Shown here piece after piece: positions 50,601 through 62,600 of a stretch of DNA of 64,000 bases. The DNA is from Candidatus Opimibacter skivensis (GTDB lineage Bacteria > Bacteroidota > Bacteroidia > Chitinophagales > Saprospiraceae). The notes beneath the pieces were generated by a model. That model was not told where the DNA came from. It searched no databases and saw nothing but the letters and a program-made list of their open reading frames with translations. The stretch spans positions 124,001 to 188,000 of the forward strand of contig JADKGY010000030.1 in the NCBI GenBank assembly GCA_016722045.1. The letters run 5' to 3'. A program made the position numbers and the translations under genes. Each line of letters begins with the position of its first letter. Positions within the stretch are counted from its first letter, which is position 1.

Positions 50601-53600
50601 GCATCAATATCGACACCGATGACGGCGCCTGTAATCGTCGCCGGATTGTTATGCACATTGGCTGAAGCCAGATCGCCCTTCACCAGGACACCTGCATTTC
50701 CACCTGTGATGGTGGTATGGGCTACATCAAGAACAACAACGTTTGGTGCATCTGCAGTAGGAGCATTTGCAGCGACTCCTGCCGTAGCACCACCATTCAT
50801 CGTGATCTTCATATTGTCAATCGTAAGTCTGGCATCACCAACTCCCCATGTGACATCCTTGTTGACGGCTAATACACCATAATCTTTGATGTTGTTAAAT
50901 ACACCATCGGTGAGCGATACATTCGCGCTCGGACTAGCTGAAATATACAAACCACGTTTGCATAAGTTAGCCCCGATGATCGTATCCCGTTTGAAACTGA
51001 TCACCCTGTCATCTTTGAGTGTCAATCCATAGAAGCCATAGAAATTTTGACCTGTGAGCGATGCATCACTGCAATCGATCTTATTGTCCTGCACCTCAAG
51101 TGGCGGTGCATCACCATCTCTGTAATTGACCCAGATACCTATGTTCCTTGAATAAGCGGTCTTCCATGTTATCGCTATTTTATTGTTCGCGATCTGCGGA
51201 GTGAACCCACCATCCGCGGCTGCGTGTACAGCATGCATACTCAGGGCGCGATCGACTCCGACAAATGTATTGTCAGAAACATCGGCATGCATGGCATATG
51301 TCTGCACACCTTCCCACATGTTGTTGAACTTATTGTTCTTAATATAATTCCAGGAACGATTTGTATTAAAATCAACTTCAAGATAGACGGCCTGGTAATC
51401 GAAATTGTTGAAGATATTATTCTGCAGATTGATGTGATCGATCTGCGCGTAAGGACCTGACCATATCGGTGCATTCTGTATACCTTCTGATGTGTTGACA
51501 TCAGCCGCACCCACAGCGTTGCCACCACTGAGTGATGGATTATCCCCATTGAGCAAGAATCCATTGATGGATGTGTTGCTTGCTTCAAGATCAACTAACA
51601 CACCATTTTCAGCATCGTTGATCGCCGGCATGATGATCGCTTCTGCGACACGCATACCTGTGTTTGGATTGACATTGTAGTTTGGACCACGGATGTCGAG
51701 GCTCTTGTTGACAAGAAGATTTTCTACATACGTAGCTGCCTGAACATTTAGCTGGTCGCCTCCTGTGGCTGCATTTACTCCCCGCTGAATCTTTGGTGTG
51801 GTCGTTCCTTCAGGTGCATAAAAACTAAGGGCAGTCACATATTGATTAGCGGCTCTCAGGCTCACTCTTCCATAGTAACCAACATCAATAGCATCTAATA
51901 CTTTGTCTGCTATCGTGTAAATATTTGCAAGCGTCGTGCTTCCATCGAGGAGTATGCCGTCATAGGTATTGCCTACAGCATTGATGATTGAAGTTGAACC
52001 GGAAGCATCATCTTCATTGACTAAATGGTACGTATTGCCGGTGAACGTATTTCCTGTAGGTGCAAGCGTACCGTTGTAGCTATCTGATGCCGCATTTCCT
52101 GATAAATAAATACCGCGTAATGAATTTGCAAAAGTATTTCCTGTGACAGCAATGCTGACATTTGTATTGGCAGCATTTCCATCAAACATACCGACGATAT
52201 AATTTGTCATACCGGCGGCGGTATTGCCTGTGATGGCTGAATTGGCAAGACCCCACATGTACAGACCGCGACCATGATTTGTGATATCATTACCCGAGAA
52301 AGTAATATTGGTCCAAGGTGTAGCACTTGCATTACCAAGACCTGCGGCCCATGAACTGACGACTAAAGCGGTGTTTGTAAATTTATTATCCGCGATCAGT
52401 ACGTTTTGAAGATTCGTGCTTCCTGAAAATTCATCAGCATAAATTCCATGTCCTGATGCCGGTCCTGCGGCGGTGTTATTGCGGAAAAGATTTTGCGAAA
52501 TAAGGGTTTGTTTAACCGCACTATTATTGGCAAGGAAAATACCTGTGGCATTATTTTGAATAATATTATTCTTAATGGTGACTCCGTTTGAGCCCACTTC
52601 AAGCCATACAGCACCGAGTTGCTGTCCGCCTGTAGCACCTTGTAATGTAAAACCGTCAATCGTAGATTCACTACCAGAAGGTGCAATATGGAAACATGTG
52701 GTTGGATATCCGCTGAGGCCACTGGCATCAATGACAGATTCGGCGACGACACCACGTGTGCGTGCATCAACACCTGCCTGTGCGCCTGAAATAAATAATC
52801 TCTTGGTGACATTCACTGCTGAGGTAAGTGTGTATGTACCTGCATCGACAGTGATGTGATGACCATTGACTGTCGTCACGGCATCGATAGCGGCTTGTAT
52901 CGTACAATAATTTAATCCGGTATCTGTATTGTGTACAGGACCTGCAAGACTGTTATTGACAGAAATCATAGCGCTATATGTACATCCGTTGATATCTGTC
53001 ACAGTCACACTATATGTTCCTGCGATGAGGCCCGTAATGCCTGGTGTAGTCTGACCACCTGACCATGCATATGTAACTGTACCCACATTTCCTGTTACTG
53101 ACATCACTGATGCCGTACCATTATTTTGGAGAGGACATGTAGCATCAGTAGAAGATGTAGTCGCCATCAGATTACAAGGAGCAGAACAAGGCACTGAAGG
53201 CTGGAAACCCGGAGTGACTCCACTGGCATCCATTCCATCCGTAGACCATGGTGTGTAATTGACCGATGCACCTACATTCGTGGCCACGGTACCGGCTACA
53301 GTTGATCCCCACCAATTGCATGTAAAGTCATTGACTAAAGTCCCACCTAAATTACTTAACACTACGCCGGGCATATTGCCGGTGATGGAATTATTATTAA
53401 CTGTAATTGTATTTGTATTACCGGTTTCGTATTCGATATAAAAACCATCATCATTATTCGTGATAAAGTTGTTCGTATAAATACCTGTCACATTGGAACT
53501 GCCAAAGCCAAATAAACTTGTGGTCTGATAAATACCGGTGCTACCTGGTTTATTCATACCATTCACATTGTTCTGATTAAATGTGGTTGTGACGGCCAAC

Positions 53601-56600
53601 TGTTGACCTGCGTTTGTTAAACCTACATCTACATTGGTCACTGTATTGTATTGGACGAGAATATTGCGGTAAGGGGCGAAAACCCAGATACCATATCCAT
53701 TTGCTGTAGAATTCGTGACTGTATTGTTCTCGATAAGATCTGCTACCCCACCCATGGATCCGTTATTGTCTGAGTGAATTCCGCTGGCAGAGGTAGTTAC
53801 GATATTACCTGTGTACGTGGTCCCTTTTGAATGATTTGAGGCAATACCATCACTGGCATTACTCACTGAATTATTTGTGAAAGAACCTGAACCGCCGAAA
53901 TTGAACATAGCGATTGAACCTCCATCGGCCTGCACATTATCCACTGTATTGTTGTCAAAAACAAATGTTCCGCCTGAAGATGCATACATGCCTCTCAGGT
54001 AAATATTCTTAACAGTCACATGATTGACATTAAGATTGTTGAAGAGGCCGGCTGTATGATTGGTGATGATCCCATTGCGTGCATCTATATTGGCACCTCC
54101 TATATTTTCAGCGCTTGTCAGTGAAGGATTATCACCATCAATTGTCATCTGTTGTATAGTGACATTGTTGGCTTGTACAAGCATCACGTTACTTCCGCCT
54201 GCGCAGAGAGAACCTCCGCCGGCTCCACCACAATTCGGATTGGAGATGGCTGGTTTGACAAATGTCAGGCCTTGTCCTGCTCCTGTGATCGTAAGTTCTT
54301 TATTGATGAGAACATTCTCAATATATGTACCTGCAGCCACTGTGATGAAATGACCATCTAAAGTCAGTGGATCATCTATGGCTGCCTGTATTGTACAGTA
54401 TGTCAACGTCGTGTTCGTATTCTTCACGCCCGCACATACGGTCAGTACGACATCATTACCATCACCACCTGCATAATTGATTAAAAATGTAGTACCACCG
54501 ACCACTACAGACGAACCCTGTGCAAACTGGCCGACGACAGCGTCAGCCATATCATTGTCGATGATCTTGATCTGATCACCATTGACAGGTGTGTAGCCTA
54601 ATGTAGCTAGTAAATTGGCACCACCCAAGGTCACTGTACCATTGACGGTTAACTGATCATAAAGTGAACATGCCGTGGTGCCATTAATCTCGATCGCTAA
54701 ATTATCACCTGCATTGAGGGTCATATTGCCATTGATGGTGATGCAGCCGGGGCTTGAACCGGGGGCTAATGTGATGTCTTTTCCGCCGGTAACGGCATCT
54801 GCTCCACCCGTGTATGTACCTGTCTTCACATTGACAGTCCATCCTGTAGATGCTGCATCGATACCACGTTGAATACTTGGTGTAGTGGTCGCAGGAGAAA
54901 TAAAACTGGCCGGGGTCACATAATCATTAGATGCTCTGACAGTCACGAGGCCTCTGCTGCTATCATCGATCTTGTGTCTGATCGCGTCTTCGATCGTATA
55001 TAACTGAGATGTTGTAGCTGCACCTGATGCAACACCATTGATTGTATTGCCTCCGGTAGCATTGATATTATTGACACCACCTGAACCTGTGTCTGTACCT
55101 GCGCTGCTGAAATCATGTTGGATGACGATCGCCTGGTTAGATGCAGAAAGATTATTACCTGTCAATACGATATCGGCAGGAGCGCTGTGTGATAAACCGA
55201 TCTCTACATTTGAAACCGTATTGCCTGTAAAGAATACCTGTGTAGAAGTAGATGCTCCGCCTTTATAATCCAATCCCCACACACTCCACCATTTCACACC
55301 ATCGGTAGCTGCACCTGTTCCATTTATATTGTTGTTGGATATTATACCTCCATTGCCACTGGCACGCATGGTCTCCGCTTTGATACCTTCCCACAATACA
55401 GGTCCGGTTGGATCAGCAGGAGGCAGACAAGCTGTAATTGTATTCATGTCAATCGTCCATGCACTGGCTCCTTCTTCAGCATAGTTGTAATAGATACCGT
55501 TGCGCCAGACTGAGAAATTGTTATTGCTGCAAACTGATACACCTGTCACCTGGTATGGTTGTACCTGGATAGCTATGCGACTGTTGGTGACGACATTGTC
55601 TGTTACCGAACCGGATGTAGCCTGTACATACATGGCATATCCATAGCCCAGTTGATTGAGATCATTGATGTAGTCAAATTTATTTCTGGTCAGGATCAGA
55701 TTGGAATATACTGGTGTAGGTAATCCACCTTCAGCATAGAAACCTACATAGGTAAATTTCTCTACGATATTATTTTGGAATGTGATATTATCTGCGGTTA
55801 CATTGACGCCCTCGCCGGCTTCAATGTTCATGCCTGCATATGCATATCCACTGATCAGCGGATTGTCACCACTGATTTTGAATCCATCCATTTTTGCACC
55901 ATTAGCTGATATGATGACCACTGGTGTATCATCCCATTCTCTTGGTGAGTCCAGATTAAGTTCTGATGGCGGTACGATGATCGCTTCTGTTGCGCGTGAT
56001 GCATTACCAGCTGTTCCGAAATTCGGTCCACGGATATCGAGTTGTTTGTTGACAGTGACTTGTTCTGCATATGTACCTGCTGAAACCACAATGACATTTC
56101 CATTGACGGTCTGTGGATCATCGATGGCTGACTGTATCGAACAGAATAATTCACCGGTGGTCATATTTGTAACTAATCCTGCTGCTATAGTGACGTTGCG
56201 TGTATTGATGCCATTGCCTGATAATGTATTTCCGCTGACTGTATTTCCGCAGGTCTGAGGCGAATTGCCACGACCGAAATAGGTGTCAGCTACATCGTTT
56301 TGATTTCCATCACCCGGATAAGGTGTATGTCCGGCTTGTTGTTGAATACCTACATCATTGCCTGTGACAATATTTGATGTAGCGGTATGATTGATGCCTT
56401 CGATCACAATGCCGAAACCTTCGCTGCTTGACATGGCATTGTCCTGTACATAACCGGAAACTGTATTACCAATCAGCCTTACACCTAAAGGAATATCCAC
56501 ATTTGATCCGGTCACCCCTCTTCTGAAAACGGCAATACCTGCAATATCTCTTTTCTCTGATGGCCTGAGTGCTGCAAATGAAGTGGACAAGGTGACGATG

Positions 56601-59600
56601 TTGCCATTAACTGATGTATTGGTCCCATTTCCATTTGGATTTTTGATTTCAATACCGAAGCGACCATTGTCCGTCACTGTATTTGTATTGATCGCATTTG
56701 TACCGGTAGTTCCATCGAGACCAACTATACCAATACCATTGTCAAAATTGTCATGAACATTATTGCCTGAAATATTGACTGCTGATGAACTACCATCCTG
56801 TAATTCGATACCGCAACAATTGTTGTTGTAGACTTCACAACCTGTGATCGTGATATTGGATTTGTGTCCGTTCCAGACGACGATACCTCGTGCGGCACCG
56901 GCGACATTCGTATGACCATGTGCTTTAGTATTAGTGATGGTCACATTGTCGATCGGTCCATCGAGATAAATACCTGCACCGCCGACATTGTCCGCGACAT
57001 CGACATTGTTGATCGAGAGAAAATCATTGCTGACACCTCTGATCCCTGCATAGGCATTCGGACCTGCACCGGCATAATTTTTTACGGTGAGGTTGGATAT
57101 CGTGATGTGGTCAACACCTGTAGCTAATGTGATACCGATACCGGTGCCCATCAGTGAAGACCCATCGAGGAAAGTTGAGGCCATGCCTGCGCCATTGAGT
57201 ATAAGTTCTTTCGTGACGGTTACTCTTTCAGGATATGTGCCTGCGGCTATGGTCAGTGTGTGGCCATTGACTGTATTGGGTGCATTGATCGCATCCTGTA
57301 TGGTACAGAATGTTTCATTGGTCGTAGTATTTTTTACAGCTGTGCAAACGGTGAGTACGACATCATTGCCGTCACCGCCTGCGTAGTTGATATAGAAGGT
57401 GTATCCACCTGTCGTGAAGCTTGAGCCTTGAGCGAACATACCTGATACAGCTTCCATCATATCATTGTCGATGATTTTAAACATATCTCCATTGGCAGGA
57501 GCATATCCAACTGACAAATTTAAAGTGGCACCACCTAAGGTCACTGTACCATTGACGGTTAACTGATCATAAAGTGAACAGGCAGTGGTGCCGTTGATTT
57601 CCATGGCTAATATATCTCCGCCATTGAGTGTCAGATTGCCGATGATGGTCACACATCCAGGACTATTACCCGGAGAGAATGTCAGATTCTTTCCTCCTGT
57701 GACCGCGTCTACATTACCTGTGTATGTACCTGCATGTATAGCGATCGTGTGTCCGCTGAGTGTTTCCGGATCATCAATAGCTTCCTGTATGGTACAGAAT
57801 GTTTCCATTGTGTTGAGATTGACGATGTCAACACACGCAGCAGTGCCTGTTCCCTGAATCTTGAAATCATAGAAATGTTCATCACAATCATCACTGACTA
57901 CACGTGCGATAGCAGTTCTCAAGCCAACTGCAGTAGGATCAAACGTAACGGTAAATGTTGCACTACCTCCACTTGCTATTGGACCTGCAGGTGTAAGCGC
58001 TCCGAGTGTGAAATCCCCGGGGTTGGCACCGATCATGGCCAAAGAAGAATTGAGTGCGATGGTTCCTAAATTATTTACTTTGAACGTGTGCGTCACCATA
58101 CCGATCGGCACATTAACGCTTCCGAACTCTGTTCCATCAGTGACTACCGGTGTAATATCGCCGGATGTGATCGTTACATACGGTATTCCTCCCTGTACTT
58201 CTGCTTCCGGATAAACGATCATGGCAGGACAACTTGTACCTGTCGTGACTCCTCCGGGTGCTATCCAATTGGATGTGCTGCCTGTAAGCGCGAAATTTGA
58301 AAGCGTACCATTATTATCACCACCTGCAGCATCTATCAGCGTGGTCACGCCTGCATTATTTTCAAATGCAAAGCCATGGTTGAATTTATAATAAGCTACA
58401 AGACCACTTTCATTTCCTGCCAGTTCGCAATTGTGGAATTGTTTGATCTCTTCGCATGATCGTGCGTAGTTCCAGATGCGGATCTCATCCATTTTGGCAT
58501 TTGTGTAATATGGTCCTGCCGGATCGGTTTCATAGCCAATCGTCACCGGCCTGTTATTCGTGAGGATGGATGGAATGCCCGAAGCCAGAGAATTATCAAG
58601 AACACCGTCGATGTAGACGCGGATCAGGCCATTGTCAAACGTAGCGGCCAGGTGATGCCATGTATTGTCCGTAATGGATACTGTTGAAATCACTCCACCT
58701 CCTGTGGAGCCATTGATAAAGAAATTAATTCCACCCGTCGTCTGATCACGGGAGAGCAGCCATCCGGTATTACCAGCCCAATCTATTTTTGAAGCTACTC
58801 TTTCCCATTGTGGATTCATCGTACTCATATTCACCCATGCCTCAATGGTCATGGCAGTTGTAAAATCGAAAGAAGATTCATTGGCAACATCAATTTTATC
58901 ATTCACGCCATCAAAATCTAACGCAGATGCAGGTGATGCGCCTGTGCCCTGAATGGCATAATCATAGACTGCTTCATCGCAGTCATTATTATTAATTGTA
59001 ATTGTTGCCGTACGAGGACCTGCTGCTGATGGATCGAAAGTCACCGTGAACGTGGCTGAACCAGATGGAGGTATCGGACTGGCTGGTGTCAATGCACCAA
59101 GTGTGAAGTCAGCCTGGTTAGTTCCGCTTTTTACAATACTGGAGATCGTCAGTGGATTTGTGCCGGTATTTTGAATTGTAAATGTGCGTACCATTGTTCC
59201 GCTGGTGACGTCGACATATCCAAAATCTGTATGATCGGCAAGTGACGGTGTGTTATCGCCATCGACGATGCTCACTGTGTTGCCCTGCACATTGATTTCA
59301 GGATACAAAATTGAAGGCGGGCAACTTGTGCCTGTAGTGACACCACCAGGAGCTATCCAGTTAGATGTACTTCCTGTCAATGCAAAATTATTGAGTGTGC
59401 CATTATTCGCACCTGTTGCATCGGTCAGCGTTGTTACACCCGGATTAGATGCAGATGCAAAACCCTGGTTGAATTTATAATAGGCTACGAGACCTGTTTC
59501 ATTTCCTGCTAATTCGCAATTGCGGAATTGTTTTATTTCTTCGCATGATCGTGCGTAGTTCCAGATACGAACTTCGTCCATGCCTGTCTTTGCATAATAG

Positions 59601-62600
59601 TTGCCAAAATCATTAAAGCCGAAACCGAGGGTAACCGGCTTATTGTTAGTATTGATGGTTGTAAATCCTGCTGTGGCATATGTATCGAGTACACCATCGA
59701 TGTAGATGCGCATCAATCCATTGTCAAATGTAGCTGCAATGTGGTGCCATGTATTATCACCGATCGAGGTAGCGACTGTGTAAGGAGCAGCTCCTGTACT
59801 TCCGTTGAGAGACCAAATGACTCTGCCCGTAGCATCGTGTAATAAGACCCATCCGGTGTTGCCGAGCCATTCATCTTTTGATACGAATCTTCCAAAAGCC
59901 GGTGAGGATGGACTGAGTTTAGCCCAGCATTCAACGGTCATGGCATTGGTGAAATCAAAATTGTTTTCGTTTGGCAATTGTACATAATCATCGACGCCAT
60001 CAAAATCCAACGCAGAGGCTGGTGTAGCTCCTGTACCCTGTATCGAGTAAGCGAAAGTGGGTTCATCACAATCACTATCGTTGATCGTGATCAATGCCGT
60101 ACGCAGACCAAGCGCTGAAGGATCAAATGTCACCGTGAATGTTGCAGAACCGGAAGCAGGAATCGGACTTGCAGGAGTCAGAACGCCAAGCGTAAAATCG
60201 GCCTGGTTAGTTCCGCTAAGTGCTATACTCGAAACACTAAGCGATGATGTACCTGTATTCTGAATTGTAAATGTTCGGACGACCATGCCACCGCTTACAT
60301 CCGCATTTCCGAAATCGGTGTGGTCTGTGAGTGATGGTGTATTGTCACCGGCTGTAATGTCCATGCCATTACCCTGCACATTTATTTCAGGCGCATTGAC
60401 GGTGACTGTGCGTACGCAAGGTATTGCATTATTGACTCCGTCTGTACCACTCAATGTGACCGTAGTGACACCTATATTGAATGCAATGGGTCCGCTGTTT
60501 GTATTATTAGCTATACCGGTGACCGTACCCATAGTGGCACCACTCAATGCATAACCCCACGTCGGCGGATTACAATTGTCATCGACAGGATCTGCTATTG
60601 TATAATTTGCTGTGCAGTTACTTGCTGTCAGTGTTTGATTTGTAAAACATGTGAGGGTTGGTGGCTGGTTGTCATTGACAGTCACAGTGAATGAGCATGT
60701 AGCATCAGGACTGCAACCGTTGGATGCTGTGATGACGACATTGGTGATACCCCTGTTGAATGTCGAACCGCTGCCTGTGCCACTGCCACTGGCCATTGTG
60801 ACCCCTGTGAATACATATGTCATCGTGGGTGCAGGCGTTCCTGTAGCTGCAACCGTGTATGTAACATCGGCAGTGCAAAGACCACTTTCGGTATTTACGT
60901 TTTGATTCGTCGGGCATGCGGTGAATGATGGTGCTGTTAAAACCGTGACTTCGTTTGAAAAACCGCTTTCACATTCTCCACTTGCTGTAGCTGTAGCTTT
61001 GACAAGATCGCCGCCGGCTAATGTTAAACCTGGCTTTGTCCATACGCCTGCATTTACATTCGTATTGCCAACAGAGATTCCATTTCTATATACTGTGATG
61101 ATTGTACCACTTGCTTCGGTGCTTGTACCGCTGACGGATATATTAATGCCCGGGCAGATTGGCGCATTGACTACCGGTGGATCTGATAAGCCTTTGATCA
61201 CAACATGAATACTTGTAGACTGTCCCCAGCACAGTGTGGTATTGTGACGTGACCTCAGATAATAATCTCCTGTGGTCATGGCTATGTATGGAACCGTAGC
61301 AGGTTCTGTTATGCTTGTTCCGTTTGCATTTGTTCCCTGCCAGTACCAGGTCTCGCCACTTGGGGCTGTACCATTTGCTGTCAAGGTTACTCCAAGATTA
61401 GCACATTGAGGTGAATTGGACGTAGGGGTACCCGGTGTAGCTGGTGACGGGTTTACCGTTATTGTAAATGTTATTGGTGTGCCAGTACAAACCACACTCC
61501 CTCCGGTTATAAAATTTCCAAAACCTAATGGAGCCGCTCCCACCGGTATCGTGGCAATCACCAAATTTGTCACTGTATTTATCACAGAAACATTTCCTGA
61601 GTTAAAATTTGTCGCATAGACCTTAGATCCATCGGGAGTCACTGAAATCCCATCAGGTCCATTTCCCACTGCTACAGTTGCAGATACAGCATTGGTGGAA
61701 GTATTAACCACCGACACGTCGCTCGAAAAATAATTTGAAACATAGGCTCTAGTCCCATCAGGGCTCACCGCAATTCCTCTAGGTCCACTTCCCACAGCTA
61801 AAGTTGCGGATACTGTATTGGTCGCGGTATTAATAATTGACAAAGTGTTGTCATCATAATTTGTAACATAGGCTTTTGTACCGTCGGGGCTAACTGCAAC
61901 TCCAATTGGTCGAAGTCCCACGGCTATTGTGGCCATGACTGTAAAGGTAGCAGCATCAATCACAGATACAGTGTTGGCATAATAATTTGCTACGTAAACT
62001 TTGGAATCGTCGGGACTCACTGCAATTCCTCTAGGTCCAGTTCCCACAGCTAAAGTTGCGGATACTGTATTGGTCACGGTATTAATCGACGAAACAGTAT
62101 TAGATGCTAAATTTGCTACATAGGCCTTAGTTCCGTTTGGACTCACTATAATTCCGTATGGACTGATGCCCACTGCTATTGTTGCGGATACTGTATTTGT
62201 AGCAGTATTGATTACTTTAACATTATCACTTACTTCATGGGCAACATAGACTTTCGAACCATCAGGTGTAACGGAAACTGCCCTTGGTCCTTGACCAACC
62301 CCTATTGTGGCAATAACTGTATTGGTGGAGACATTGATCACGAAAACAGAATTACTACCATAGTTTGGAATATAAGCAAAGCCAACTCCTGTTGAAGGAG
62401 TTACGGTTACTGTGGCAGTAACAGGAGCATTGGTTGCATTTGTAGCAGTAAATAATGGTATGTTACCCATTCCACTTGCAGCAAGGCCTATGGAGGGTGT
62501 ATTATTTGTCCAGAAAAATGTTGTACCGGGCACAGAACCGGTGAAATTTACATCAGAGGTTGATGTATTAGCGCATACAGTCTGGTTTAACACAGGGTCT

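Noticed and set aside
50307..50882. 191-codon plus-strand open frame
   Set aside because: Lies wholly antisense to the uninterrupted giant 1 frame and has no recognisable domain.
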